A DNA stretch of 64,000 bases from UBA7236 sp035439505 (GCA_035439505.1 DAORKJ010000002.1:1-64000), one strand, 5' to 3'. Numbered from the stretch's first letter, positions 27,041 through 37,600 are shown. Notes: generated from the sequence alone by a model not told the origin. Program-made: numbers and translations.

Positions 27041-30000
27041 ATGGCAGAGAAAAAATACTGGAAAGGCCTTGAAGAATTAAATCAGGCACCGGAATCAGCT
27101 CAACTCACACAACCCGAGTTTGGCGAGGAAATTCCTGTTGAGTTTTTTGACAGCAGCAACGATGGCTTGCATTCAAACCGACGTGATTTCCTTAAAATGA
27201 TGGGATTTAGCCTAACTGCAGCTACTGTTGCTGCCGGTTGCGAAATTCCTGTAAAAAAGGTTGCGCCTTACATTTTTAAACCTGAAGATGTAATTCCCGG
27301 TATTGCTACCTGGTATGCATCTACATTTTATAATGGTGGCGACTACTGTAGTATAATTGTTAAAACACGCGAGGGTCGCCCGATTAAAATTGAAGGTAAC
27401 CGCGATTCAAAAGTGACTAAAGGTGGAACTTCTGCACGCGTTCAGGCCAGTGTTTTAAGTTTATACGATACTGCACGTTTGCGCAATCCAATGGTAAAAG
27501 GTAAACGCGGTCATGACAATGCATCGTGGGCAGATATCGACAAAGCCATTGCCGGTAAACTTGCGGCAAACCCAAATGCTAATATCAGAATTGTTTCTTC
27601 AACTGTAATTAGCCCTTCTACTAAAAAAGTATTCGCAGCATTCGCTGAGAAATATCCTAATACTAAAGTTTATACTTACGATGCCTTATCCTATAGCGGC
27701 ATGCTAATGGCTAATATGGCTTCAAAAGGAAAATCTGAAATTCCTGATTATCACTTCGAAAAAGCAAAAGTAATTGTGAGTATCGATGCCGATTTCTTAG
27801 GAACCTGGATTTCTCCAATAGAATTTACAAAAGGATATGTGGCAACAAGAAAGGTTACTAAAGAGAAACCTGAAATGAGCCGTCACTATCATTTTGAAAG
27901 CAGAATGTCGTTAACCGGTTCTAACGCCGATTATCGCGTGGCTGTTGCTCCTTCTGAATTAGGTGTTGTAGCACTTAATTTATTAGATGCTATCACCGGT
28001 TCCTCAACTGCTGGTGGCGCTAAATTGAAAGATGAAGCAAAACAGGCTAGATTAAAAGAAGCTGCTGAATGGTTGAAAAAACACCGTGGCGAATCTTTAG
28101 TAGTGAGTGGCTGCAACGACGAAAATGTACAATTGGTTGTAAATGCAATCAACGACGCATTAAATAATTATGGCAATACCATTACTTGGGATAGTGCAAA
28201 TATGTTACGCCAGGGTTCTGATGCAAGTATCAAAACTTTAATCGGCGAATTAAAGGGCGGTCAGGTAAATATCTTAATGGTAAATGACTGTAACCCTGTT
28301 TTTGATCATCCAATGGGCGACCAGTTAGCTGAAGCAATGACCAAAGCTGAAATGTCTGTTTCATTTGCAGGTAGCATGAATGAAACTGCTGCAAATTGCA
28401 CCTACATTTGCCCTGATCATCATTTCCTTGAGGCTTGGAACGATGCTGAACCTAAACGAGGTTTATATTCATTGTCCCAACCAACAATCAAAAATTTATT
28501 CGACACCCGTCAAATGCAGGATTCTCTATTAACCTGGAGCGGAAATGCTATGACCTACCATGATTTCATGGTGCAAAACTGGGTTACCGGTCCTTTAGCA
28601 GGTAAAGCAGATGCGATGGGTGCTTTTAATAATGCATTACAAATTGGTTTATATCAACCTGAAAACGGTAATGTTATCGAAGCTGTTGTTGCTACTTTAA
28701 CTGCTGCTACGGAAATGGCTCCGGCAACAACCGATGTTTCAAGCGCTGCTGCAAATATTTTGGGCATGGCTAAAAAAGCAAGTGGTGTTGAAATCCAGTT
28801 TTATGAATCTATAGCTATTGGTGATGGTCGTTATGCTGATAACCCTTGGTTACACGAATTACCGGATCCTGTATCTAAAATTACTTGGGATAATTACTTA
28901 AACGTTTCTCCTGCTTACGCACGTGAAAATAAAATTGAACACGGTGATGTTGTAACAGTTAGCGTTAACGGTAAAGAAGTTAAATTACCTGTTGCCATTC
29001 AGCCTGGTCAGGCCAACAATACCGTTTCTGTTGCCGTAGGTTATGGCCGCACAATGGTAGGTAAAGGTGGTGCCGGTGTTGGTGTTAATGTATATCATCT
29101 TTTAGATGCATCAGGAGCTTGTGTAAATTACATGGCTGCCAATGTAACTATTACTAATACAGGTGAAAATGTTAAACTGGCTCAAACTCAAACGCATTTC
29201 AGTTTAAATGACGGATTAGGTCAACGCCGTATTGTAAAAGAAACAACTTTAGCAGAATATAAGAAAAGCCCTAACGCGGGTAACGAAGACCGTGCTGAAG
29301 CGCTTGCCTGGAAAGACATTACTTTTTATCCTGATTATTTTGGTAAAAAGAATGGCTTTAACTGGAGTATGGCAATCGACTTAAACTCATGTGTTGGTTG
29401 CGGAGCTTGTGTTATTTCTTGTAACGCAGAAAATAATATTCCTATAGTTGGTAAAAATGAAGTTATCCGTTCACGTGAAATGCATTGGATGCGTATCGAC
29501 CGCTACTATGCAGGAACGGAAGAAAATCCGGAAGTTGTTTACCAACCTATGCTTTGTCAGCATTGCGAAAACGCACCTTGCGAAAACGTTTGTCCGGTAG
29601 GTGCTACCAATCATAGCTCTGAAGGCTTTAACCAAATGGCTTATAACCGTTGTATCGGTACTCGTTATTGCGCAAATAACTGTCCTTATAAAGTGCGTCG
29701 TTTCAATTGGTTCGATTACGGTGGAGCTGATACTTTTGGAACTATGAACGATGCTAAAGAAACTGAAAACAGAGGTTTATTAGAGGACTTAACCCGTATG
29801 GTGTTAAATCCGGATGTAACCGTTCGTTCAAGAGGCGTTATCGAAAAATGTTCATTCTGTGTTCAGCGTATTCAGGAAGCAAAACTTGGCGCGAAAAAAG
29901 AAAACCGTGAATTGAAAGACGGTGAATTCAGAGTAGCATGTCAAAGTGCTTGTCCTGCTGATGCCATTACATTTGGTAACAGCTACGACGATACTAGCGC

Positions 30001-30160
30001 CGTAGTTAGTGAAGCAAAAGATGAACGTACATTTGGAATTTTAGAAGAATTCCACTGGGTGCCTTCTGTGTTCTATAAAACTAAAGTTAGAAATAAAGAC
30101 AAGGCTGATCATAAGAATGAGGAAGCATTGGATATCATGGATTTATATAATTATAAATAA
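27041..30160 (+). CDS. actB: ACIII iron-sulfur subunit ActB
   Basis: The 1039 residues join an N-terminal molybdopterin-oxidoreductase-like half to a C-terminal polyferredoxin half. A twin-arginine-like segment (NRRDFLKMMG) is followed by AAGC, whose Cys probably becomes lipidated. The C-terminal half has the ferredoxin cysteine sets CVGCGACVISC (from Cys784), CQHCENAPCENVC, CIGTRYCANNC and CSFC ... CQSAC, enough for the usual three [4Fe-4S] and one [3Fe-4S] clusters. In ACIII the molybdopterin-like half carries no cofactor. It passes electrons from quinol towards the cytochromes. Confidence 0.93.
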   Translation: MAEKKYWKGLEELNQAPESAQLTQPEFGEEIPVEFFDSSNDGLHSNRRDFLKMMGFSLTAATVAAGCEIPVKKVAPYIFKPEDVIPGIATWYASTFYNGGDYCSIIVKTREGRPIKIEGNRDSKVTKGGTSARVQASVLSLYDTARLRNPMVKGKRGHDNASWADIDKAIAGKLAANPNANIRIVSSTVISPSTKKVFAAFAEKYPNTKVYTYDALSYSGMLMANMASKGKSEIPDYHFEKAKVIVSIDADFLGTWISPIEFTKGYVATRKVTKEKPEMSRHYHFESRMSLTGSNADYRVAVAPSELGVVALNLLDAITGSSTAGGAKLKDEAKQARLKEAAEWLKKHRGESLVVSGCNDENVQLVVNAINDALNNYGNTITWDSANMLRQGSDASIKTLIGELKGGQVNILMVNDCNPVFDHPMGDQLAEAMTKAEMSVSFAGSMNETAANCTYICPDHHFLEAWNDAEPKRGLYSLSQPTIKNLFDTRQMQDSLLTWSGNAMTYHDFMVQNWVTGPLAGKADAMGAFNNALQIGLYQPENGNVIEAVVATLTAATEMAPATTDVSSAAANILGMAKKASGVEIQFYESIAIGDGRYADNPWLHELPDPVSKITWDNYLNVSPAYARENKIEHGDVVTVSVNGKEVKLPVAIQPGQANNTVSVAVGYGRTMVGKGGAGVGVNVYHLLDASGACVNYMAANVTITNTGENVKLAQTQTHFSLNDGLGQRRIVKETTLAEYKKSPNAGNEDRAEALAWKDITFYPDYFGKKNGFNWSMAIDLNSCVGCGACVISCNAENNIPIVGKNEVIRSREMHWMRIDRYYAGTEENPEVVYQPMLCQHCENAPCENVCPVGATNHSSEGFNQMAYNRCIGTRYCANNCPYKVRRFNWFDYGGADTFGTMNDAKETENRGLLEDLTRMVLNPDVTVRSRGVIEKCSFCVQRIQEAKLGAKKENRELKDGEFRVACQSACPADAITFGNSYDDTSAVVSEAKDERTFGILEEFHWVPSVFYKTKVRNKDKADHKNEEALDIMDLYNYK

Positions 30161-30170
30161 TTAAATAATT

Positions 30171-31571
30171 ATGTTCGTATCACCTTTAAGGGAACCATTA
30201 ATACAGGGTCATAAAACCTACAAACAAATATCAGATGATATTTGTGCACCAGTAGAAGCCGCACCTAGCAAGGCATGGATGATTGCTGTAACATTGTCAG
30301 GATTACTGGCGCTCACCGGTTTTACAATGATCGGCATCACAATTACCTACGGTATAGGTATGTGGGGTTTGAACAAAACTGTCGGTTGGGCCTGGGATAT
30401 TACCAACTTCGTTTGGTGGATTGGTATTGGTCACGCAGGAACCCTGATTTCTGCCATCCTTTTACTTTTCCGTCAGAAGTGGAGAACCGGTGTAAACCGC
30501 TCTGCTGAGGCGATGACCATCTTCGCGGTTATTTGTGCGGGTTTATTCCCGATTATTCACATGGGTCGCGTATGGCTGGCATTCTTCATTTTCCCTTATC
30601 CAAATACACGTGGTCCTGTTTGGGTTAACTTTAACTCTCCACTTTTATGGGACGTATTTGCGATTTCGACTTACTTTACGGTATCATTAGTATTCTGGTA
30701 TACAGGTTTAATTCCGGATTTGGCTTTAGTTCGCGATAGAACAACTTCAGCATTCAAAAAAAGAATGTATAATATTTTCAGCTTCGGTTGGAAAGGAACA
30801 GCTAAAAACTGGCAGCGATTTGAATCAATATCATTGGTGTTAGCAGGTTTATCTACACCACTCGTATTATCGGTTCACACCATCGTATCCTTCGACTTCG
30901 CTACCTCAGTAATTCCGGGATGGCACACTACCATCTTCCCTCCATATTTCGTTGCCGGTGCTATCTTCTCCGGTTTCGCAATGGTGTTAACCTTGATGTT
31001 GGTGGTTCGAAAAGTATTTAATTTACAAGAATATATTACACTCGCACATATCGAATCGATGAACAAGGTTATTATCCTAACCGGTTCTATCGTTGGTGTG
31101 GCTTATATCACCGAGTTATTTACTGCGTGGTACTCAGGTAATCAATATGAGCAGTATGCTTTCCTCAACAGAAGTACCGGTCCTTACTGGTGGAGTTATT
31201 GGGGTATGATGACTTGTAACGTGGTTTCTCCGCAGTTATTCTGGATTAAAAAATTACGTCGCAATATTGTGTTCACATTCTTTATGTCGATTTTCATCAA
31301 CGTGGGTATGTGGTTCGAACGTTTCGTTATCATCGTTACTTCAACACACCGCGACTTTATACCTTCAAGCTGGACAATGTATTACCCAACCATAGTGGAA
31401 ATATTTATTTATTTGGGAACAATCGGATTCTTTATGACACTGTTCCTCATTTTCGCAAAGGTTGCACCGGTAATTGCAGTGGCAGAGGTGAAATCAATTT
31501 TGAAAACATCAGGCGACCAATATACCGGGCCGGATGCTATTCATCATCACGATGATCACCATAAACATTAA
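30171..31571 (+). CDS. actC: ACIII quinol-oxidising membrane subunit ActC (NrfD-like)
   Basis: The 466-residue polytopic protein of the NrfD/PsrC family begins with a short cytoplasmic segment (PLREPLIQGHKTYKQI). About ten membrane helices follow, with conserved stretches such as NFVWWIGIGHAGTLISAILL and AFFIFPYPNTRGPVWVNFNSPLLWDVFA. ActC and its relative ActF are the membrane pair in ACIII, ActC being the proposed quinol site. The C-terminus is rich in His (IHHHDDHHKH). The gene lies 10 bases after actB. Confidence 0.93.
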   Translation: MFVSPLREPLIQGHKTYKQISDDICAPVEAAPSKAWMIAVTLSGLLALTGFTMIGITITYGIGMWGLNKTVGWAWDITNFVWWIGIGHAGTLISAILLLFRQKWRTGVNRSAEAMTIFAVICAGLFPIIHMGRVWLAFFIFPYPNTRGPVWVNFNSPLLWDVFAISTYFTVSLVFWYTGLIPDLALVRDRTTSAFKKRMYNIFSFGWKGTAKNWQRFESISLVLAGLSTPLVLSVHTIVSFDFATSVIPGWHTTIFPPYFVAGAIFSGFAMVLTLMLVVRKVFNLQEYITLAHIESMNKVIILTGSIVGVAYITELFTAWYSGNQYEQYAFLNRSTGPYWWSYWGMMTCNVVSPQLFWIKKLRRNIVFTFFMSIFINVGMWFERFVIIVTSTHRDFIPSSWTMYYPTIVEIFIYLGTIGFFMTLFLIFAKVAPVIAVAEVKSILKTSGDQYTGPDAIHHHDDHHKH

Positions 31572-31600
31572 CCTTAACCAAGTATAAATAGCATTTGCAC

Positions 31601-32128
31601 ATGGCAAATAAAAAAATAATATACGGTTTATATGACGATGAAGTCATCTTAATCGATGCAGTAAAAAAAGTACGTGCAGAAGGATTGAAAATTCATGACT
31701 GTTATACACCTTTTCCGGTTCACGGATTAGATGATGCCATGGGTTTACGTATGACCAAACTGCATTCCGCCGGTTTTATTTTCGGTGCGACTGGAACATT
31801 AACTGCACTTACGTTTATTTTATGGGTAACTACAAACAACTATCCAATTAACTATGGTGGTAAACCTTATTTATCACTACCTGCTTGGATACCAATCACA
31901 TTTGAGTTAACCGTATTATTTGCGTCGGTTGGTATGTTTTTAACTTATTTGTATTTAAACAGATTAGCACCCGGTGTAAAAGCTGAAATAGTTGATGAAC
32001 GCACAACGAGCCATTTGTTTGCAATGACATTTGAGTTGGATGAGCATACTTCTGACAGCAAAAAAGAAGAAATCAGAAAAGTACTTGCTGCAAGCGGCGC
32101 AGTGGAAATTCATGAAAAAGAATTATAA
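31601..32128 (+). CDS. actD: ACIII subunit ActD (DUF3341)
   Basis: The protein has a DUF3341 domain: a soluble N-terminus (KKIIYGLYDDEVILIDAVKKV, GLKIHDCYTPFPVHGLDD), then two membrane helices (about 59-80 and 99-120). The frame is open from a TTG at 31595, but the ATG at 31601 gives the standard ActD N-terminus of 175 residues. ActD is a membrane-anchored accessory subunit of ACIII without cofactors. Confidence 0.9.
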   Translation: MANKKIIYGLYDDEVILIDAVKKVRAEGLKIHDCYTPFPVHGLDDAMGLRMTKLHSAGFIFGATGTLTALTFILWVTTNNYPINYGGKPYLSLPAWIPITFELTVLFASVGMFLTYLYLNRLAPGVKAEIVDERTTSHLFAMTFELDEHTSDSKKEEIRKVLAASGAVEIHEKEL

Positions 32129-32143
32129 TACCATAAACAATAA

Positions 32144-32824
32144 ATGAAAATGGTTGCATCAAAATATATTAAAACAGCGGTTGTAATAACAGCACTCCCG
32201 CTTGTATTTGCATCTTGTAAAAAAGCAGGTGGTGATTATGCCGGTGATTCTTACACATGGGATATGAACTATTCACGTGCTTATGAAACATATAGCATGA
32301 TGCCTGAAATGCCAAACGGTATGAGCGCAGTTACACCGGTGGATGGTACAGTTCCTTATGTAGGAAATGCAATTGCCGGAGTAAAATCTGATAGCCTTAC
32401 TATGGCATTAAACTTACCTTATCAATTACCGAATACACCTGAGGGTTATAGCAGGGCTGCATTAGAAGTGAAAAATCCTTTCAACATCAACGATAAAGAA
32501 GTTGTAGCAGAAGGAAAACATTTTTACGATATCTATTGCGCTGTTTGTCATGGTGCAGCAGGCGATGGTAAAGGATTTATTGTTACAGAAGGAAAATATA
32601 CTGCTATGCCACCAAATTATTTTGACCCGGTTTATATGGCAATGACAGAAGGTACTATGTTTCATTCAGTAACTTATGGAAGAAATGCTATGCAGCCTTA
32701 TTCTTATGCTTTGTCAAAAGAAGAACGCTGGAAAGTGGTTACTTATGTAAAACATTTGCAGGCAGAATATGCTGCAAAACAAGCACCATCAGCAGCATCA
32801 GATACAACAGCATCAATTAAATAA
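32144..32824 (+). CDS. actE: ACIII monoheme cytochrome c lipoprotein ActE
   Basis: The 226 residues start with a lipoprotein signal whose lipobox is FASC (Cys at about 24). A class I cytochrome c domain has one heme motif (CAVCHGAAGDGKG) and a probable axial Met in GRNAMQPYSY. ActE is the likely electron exit from ACIII to the terminal oxidase encoded downstream. It lies between actD and actF as in other Bacteroidota. Confidence 0.93.
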   Translation: MKMVASKYIKTAVVITALPLVFASCKKAGGDYAGDSYTWDMNYSRAYETYSMMPEMPNGMSAVTPVDGTVPYVGNAIAGVKSDSLTMALNLPYQLPNTPEGYSRAALEVKNPFNINDKEVVAEGKHFYDIYCAVCHGAAGDGKGFIVTEGKYTAMPPNYFDPVYMAMTEGTMFHSVTYGRNAMQPYSYALSKEERWKVVTYVKHLQAEYAAKQAPSAASDTTASIK

Positions 32825-32869
32825 TTAGTAAAAACGCTTTCGAATTAATACTAAGCAAATAACAAAAGC

Positions 32870-34270
32870 ATGAACGGCTCAAACAAATTCGAATATAATT
32901 CAAAACTGAAAACCAGATTCCTGGGATTACTTATCGTAGGAATTGTACTTACAGTTGTTGGCATGGCTACAGGGGCTTCAATGGATCGCTTCTGGTCAAA
33001 TTACTTGTTGGATACCATCTTATTCCTTGGCATCTCGGTGCTGGCAATTTTCTTTTTAACGGCACACCAAATTGCAATGTCAGGCTGGCATATCATGGTT
33101 AAACGTGTTCCTGAAGCAATGAGCCAATTCTCGAAGGTTGGAGCAATCTTCATGCTTGTGATTATTGTTGGTCTTTGGGCAGGTTATCATAATTTGTATG
33201 CACATTGGGATAATCCATTTGTGAAAGAAAAAATGGTAACATTAGAAGAATTAGAACATTACGAAACCGAACATGCTGATCATCTTGGTGGTCATGAAAA
33301 AGATTATTCACGTGTATGGCAGGAGTTCCAATATGATGGTAAAGCAGAAGTTGAAGCACATCATGGTGATGAACATCACGCACCGGAACATAAAGTTGAA
33401 TTAGTTGCGAATGATCAGGGTCAGGTTGTAAATCCACACTATGACAGATTAATAGCTGAGAAACATGGTTATTTAAATAAATCATTTTGGACCATCCGTT
33501 CTATTGCTTATTTATTATTATGGGTTGGTGTTGCCATTACCCTGCGCAAGTTTTCACTTAAAGAGGATTTAGAAGGAACTACAAAATGGTTTTTACGCAC
33601 TAAATTCTGGTCAGCAATATTTTTAATTATTTGGGCTGTAACAAGTTCTACAATGGCTTGGGACTGGGTTATGTCGTTAGATCCACACTGGTATAGCACC
33701 TTGTTTGGATGGTATAACTTCGTTTCACTTTGGATCGCTTGTTTGTGCACCATCGTTTTAATCCTTATTTATTTAAAACGCAATGGTTACCTTGCCGAAT
33801 TAAATGAAAATCACTTACACGATTTAGGTAAATATATTTTTGGTTTTAGTGTATTTTGGACTTACTTATGGTTTAGCCAATTTATGTTATACTGGTATGG
33901 AAATATTCCTGAAGAAACACGTTGGTGGTTAGATCGCGCGAGAACTAATTATAAAGGTATATTTTATGCAAACCTTATCATTAATTTCTTGTTCCCATTC
34001 CTGACACTATTACGTCGCGATGCAAAACGAAATTTAAATGTTTTAACTATTGTGGCAAGTGTATTAATACTTTCACATTGGTTAGATTTCTTCCTGATGA
34101 TTATGCCTCCAACAGTTGGCGATCATTGGGGAATAGGATTCCTTGAAGTAGGTTTATTCATGACCTTCGCAGGATTATTCCTTTATCTAGTTTTTGGTGA
34201 GCTCGCTAAAGCGTCACTGGTGCCTGAAAAGCATCCTTTATACAGAGAAAGTCTTGATCATCACATATAA
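32870..34270 (+). CDS. actF: ACIII membrane subunit ActF
   Basis: The 466-residue NrfD-like paralogue of ActC has about ten membrane helices with conserved stretches such as SSTMAWDWVMSLDPHWYSTLFG and FSVFWTYLWFSQFMLYWYGN. A periplasmic or cytoplasmic loop near residues 125-200 is unusually rich in His and Glu (HADHLGGHEK; HHGDEHHAPEH). Mutual placement next to actE and coxB supports the assignment. It is proposed to help form proton paths in ACIII. Confidence 0.92.
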   Translation: MNGSNKFEYNSKLKTRFLGLLIVGIVLTVVGMATGASMDRFWSNYLLDTILFLGISVLAIFFLTAHQIAMSGWHIMVKRVPEAMSQFSKVGAIFMLVIIVGLWAGYHNLYAHWDNPFVKEKMVTLEELEHYETEHADHLGGHEKDYSRVWQEFQYDGKAEVEAHHGDEHHAPEHKVELVANDQGQVVNPHYDRLIAEKHGYLNKSFWTIRSIAYLLLWVGVAITLRKFSLKEDLEGTTKWFLRTKFWSAIFLIIWAVTSSTMAWDWVMSLDPHWYSTLFGWYNFVSLWIACLCTIVLILIYLKRNGYLAELNENHLHDLGKYIFGFSVFWTYLWFSQFMLYWYGNIPEETRWWLDRARTNYKGIFYANLIINFLFPFLTLLRRDAKRNLNVLTIVASVLILSHWLDFFLMIMPPTVGDHWGIGFLEVGLFMTFAGLFLYLVFGELAKASLVPEKHPLYRESLDHHI

Positions 34271-34279
34271 ATTTATACA

Positions 34280-35710
34280 ATGGCTACCGGTTGGTTGATA
34301 TTTATTGCAATAGTTATGATTGTTGTGGTCTTGTTCCAGGTAACAAGAACACTCGACCTTGTTGGACAATTACGAGGCGGCGAACGCACAACAGTGGAAA
34401 TGACCAAATTTCACGCTATACTAGGGATCATTTTTATGGTTCTGGGTATGATTGGATTTTTCTGGTCATTTGGACATTATGCCGACAGAATGGTAGATCA
34501 CCATTCATCGGATAATGGAAAAATGATTCACAAAATGTTTGTCGTTACACTTTGGGTAACCGGAATTGTTTTCGTTATTACTAATGTGCTATTATTTGTT
34601 TTCGCATACATGTATAGAAATCGTCCGGGTAACGAAGCAGTGCACTTTGCGCATAGCAATAAGCTCGAATTTATTTGGACAATCGTTCCAACTATCGTGT
34701 TAACCGGATTAGTGGTTTTCGGATTACAGGCTTGGACAGATATTATGGGTGACCCAGAAGAAGATGCGATAACGATTGAAGTTACCGGTCAACAGTTTTT
34801 CTGGAGCAGCCGTTATACAGGCCCGGACGGGAAATTGGGACCGCGTGATAATGACTTAATATGCCCTGAAAATCCACTTGGAATTGTTACCAGAGAATGG
34901 ATTGAACATAGAATTGTTTCCTTAAAAGGAAGTGAAAAATTGAACCAAAAAGGTGAGATTGTTAAATTACAAGAACGCGAAAAAGAAATCAATGCGCAAT
35001 TGGCTATTTATTATGATATTGTAAATAATTCGCCAAATAAATATCGCGTTGCTGTTGTGAAAGATTCAGTTGATTTATTGGAGACTGAATTGAATAAAAT
35101 CCCGAAAAAAATCGACATCCGTGAAAAAGCTTTTACGCGCATTACAACTAAATATACAGAAGAATATATAGCAGCAAATGCAGATGAATTTACCTGGGGT
35201 TATGATGACCCTATGCCAAGTGAAATTCATGTTCCTGTAAATAATCAGGTGTATGTAAAAATTACAGCACTCGATGTATTACACAATTTTTATATCCCTC
35301 ATATGGATGTTAAAATGGATGCTGTTCCGGGTATGCCAACATCATTTACTTTCACTCCATTAATAACTACGGCCGACAAACGTATCGAAATGTCAGAAAA
35401 CGATGCATGGAAAGTTATTGAAGAAGGTGATGATATGCCAAGATGGCAAAAATTCAATTACGAAATTGCTTGTGCCGAATTATGCGGAACAGGACATAGC
35501 TCAATGAAATATACTTTGGTTGTTGATAGCCCGGAAGATTATGATAAATGGCTTGCAGAACAACCTAGCAAATGGAGTCAGGTATATGCATCATTATATT
35601 TAGAAAACGGTGTTTCAAAATATGCACCTAAAATTGCAGCTCCGGCAGCAGCAGCTGATACAGTTACAATTGCAAATACAGATGTTACTGTAGTAGTTAA
35701 CAAAAATTAA
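34280..35710 (+). CDS. coxB: Cytochrome c oxidase subunit II
   Basis: Subunit II of the aa3-type oxidase takes electrons through CuA. Two to three N-terminal membrane helices precede a cupredoxin domain with the CuA motif CAELCGTGHSSM and the upstream HNFYIPHMDVKMDAVPG. No cytochrome c domain is attached. The domain is split by a long helical insertion (about residues 180-308, with KLQEREKEINAQLAIYY-like coiled coil) between the first and later strands, so the protein is 476 residues, much longer than usual. It follows actF after 10 bases. Confidence 0.94.
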   Translation: MATGWLIFIAIVMIVVVLFQVTRTLDLVGQLRGGERTTVEMTKFHAILGIIFMVLGMIGFFWSFGHYADRMVDHHSSDNGKMIHKMFVVTLWVTGIVFVITNVLLFVFAYMYRNRPGNEAVHFAHSNKLEFIWTIVPTIVLTGLVVFGLQAWTDIMGDPEEDAITIEVTGQQFFWSSRYTGPDGKLGPRDNDLICPENPLGIVTREWIEHRIVSLKGSEKLNQKGEIVKLQEREKEINAQLAIYYDIVNNSPNKYRVAVVKDSVDLLETELNKIPKKIDIREKAFTRITTKYTEEYIAANADEFTWGYDDPMPSEIHVPVNNQVYVKITALDVLHNFYIPHMDVKMDAVPGMPTSFTFTPLITTADKRIEMSENDAWKVIEEGDDMPRWQKFNYEIACAELCGTGHSSMKYTLVVDSPEDYDKWLAEQPSKWSQVYASLYLENGVSKYAPKIAAPAAAADTVTIANTDVTVVVNKN

Positions 35711-35734
35711 TTGGTGGAACGTAAATAGAAAGAT

Positions 35735-37600
35735 ATGTCAGTACAAACTTCAACTCATACAGCGCATGCAGATACACATGGTCATGATCATCACCACGAT
35801 GACCATCACCATCATCAAAGCTTCATTCGCAAATATATTTTTAGTGAAGACCATAAAACAATTGCAAAACAATTTTTAGTTACCGGTATTTTCTGGGCAA
35901 TTGTTGGAGCTTTATTATCTGTTTTATTCCGTATTCAGCTCGGTTATCCGGATGCTGACTTAACATGGATGAAACCATTTTTAGGTAAATGGATAACTGA
36001 AGAAGGACAAATTGCGCCGGAATTTTATAATGCATTAATTACCATGCACGGTACTATTTTGGTATTCTTTGTATTAACTGCCGGTTTGAGTGGAACGTTC
36101 TCCAACTTTCTAATTCCACTTATGATTGGAGCACGCGATATGGCTTCTGGATTTATCAATATGTTGTCTTATTGGTTCTTCTTTATTTCCGGCGCTGTCA
36201 TGTTTGTATCATTCTTTTTGGCAACAGGTCCTGCATCAGGTGGTTGGACGGCATATCCACCATTGAATGCATTAAAAGATGCATCATCGGGAAGTGTTGT
36301 TGGGGTCGATTACTGGTTGATTTCTATGGCACTCTTTATTGTTTCAGCATTATTAGGGGGCTTAAACTATATTACTACTATTATTAATTTACGTACTAAA
36401 GGCATGAAGATGTTCAGATTGCCTTTACCAATATGGGCGTTTTTATTGACTGCTGTTATCGGGGTATTGTCATTCCCGGTATTATTATCTGCGGCAGTAT
36501 TATTATTATTTGACCGTAATTTAGGTACTAGCTTTTATTTAGATGCGATTAATCTTGGTGGTGAACCACTCGCTAACTCAGGTGGTAGCCCTATTTTATA
36601 TCAGCATTTATTCTGGTTCCTCGGCCACCCCGAAGTGTATATTATCATTATCCCGGCAATGGGTATTGTATCGGAAGTATTGTCAGTGCATTCGCGTAAA
36701 CCAATTTTTGGGTATACAGCAATGATTTATTCAATCCTTGCCATTACGGTATTATCCTTTATTGTTTGGGCTCACCACATGTTTATGACAGGATTGAATC
36801 CATTTATCGGTTCAATTTTCGTAATATTTACGTTAATTATTGCGGTGCCATCTGCGATCAAAGTATTTAACTGGCTTACCACATTATGGAAAGGGGATAT
36901 TCGGTTAAATCCGCAAATGTTGTTCGCAATTGGCTTCGTTTCACTGTTCATTTCCGGAGGGTTAACAGGTATTTTCTTAGGTAACTCTTCTATTGATATT
37001 CGTTTACACGATACCTATTTCGTTGTTGCTCACTTCCACTTAGTAATGGGTGTGGCAGCATTTTTCGGAATGTTTGCAGGCGTTTACCACTGGTTCCCTA
37101 AAATGTTTGGTCGCTATATGAACCAAACTTTAGGTTATATTCATTTCTGGGGAACAATCGTATCTGCTTATTTGATATTCTATCCAATGCACTTTGAAAT
37201 TGCATTACCACGTCGTTATTATACCCACTCAGGTTTTGAAACATTTAGTGGTTTCGAATCTTTGAACATGTTTATTTCGACAGTGGCAATTATTTCATTT
37301 GCATTACAATTGTTATTTGTATTCAATTTCTTCTATAGTATTTGGTATGGTAGAAAAATGCGTGATAAAAATCCTTACAACGCAAATACATTAGAATGGA
37401 CAACACCTTTGCGTCCGGGACATGGTAACTGGGAAGGAGATATTCCTGAAGTTCACCGTTGGCCTTATGACTATAACAAACACGGAAGAGAATTTATTCC
37501 TCAAACTGAACCGTTAAGTCAATACGAAATTGAACATGGTGAACATGGTGATGAAATGGACGGCGACCATATTATTGATGATAAAGATTTAAAATCATAA
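35735..37600 (+). CDS. coxA: Cytochrome c oxidase subunit I
   Basis: The 621-residue heme-copper oxidase catalytic subunit carries the expected ligands: GHPEVYIII with the His-Tyr pair, WAHHMFMTG (CuB His pair) and VVAHFHLVMG (heme ligands). The Glu-containing GHPEVY and Tyr mark an A-type oxidase. Twelve or so membrane helices are seen. The N-terminal 30 residues are extremely rich in His (HGHDHHHDDHHHHQ) and the C-terminus is acidic with more His. cyoE follows, which farnesylates its heme. Confidence 0.96.
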   Translation: MSVQTSTHTAHADTHGHDHHHDDHHHHQSFIRKYIFSEDHKTIAKQFLVTGIFWAIVGALLSVLFRIQLGYPDADLTWMKPFLGKWITEEGQIAPEFYNALITMHGTILVFFVLTAGLSGTFSNFLIPLMIGARDMASGFINMLSYWFFFISGAVMFVSFFLATGPASGGWTAYPPLNALKDASSGSVVGVDYWLISMALFIVSALLGGLNYITTIINLRTKGMKMFRLPLPIWAFLLTAVIGVLSFPVLLSAAVLLLFDRNLGTSFYLDAINLGGEPLANSGGSPILYQHLFWFLGHPEVYIIIIPAMGIVSEVLSVHSRKPIFGYTAMIYSILAITVLSFIVWAHHMFMTGLNPFIGSIFVIFTLIIAVPSAIKVFNWLTTLWKGDIRLNPQMLFAIGFVSLFISGGLTGIFLGNSSIDIRLHDTYFVVAHFHLVMGVAAFFGMFAGVYHWFPKMFGRYMNQTLGYIHFWGTIVSAYLIFYPMHFEIALPRRYYTHSGFETFSGFESLNMFISTVAIISFALQLLFVFNFFYSIWYGRKMRDKNPYNANTLEWTTPLRPGHGNWEGDIPEVHRWPYDYNKHGREFIPQTEPLSQYEIEHGEHGDEMDGDHIIDDKDLKS

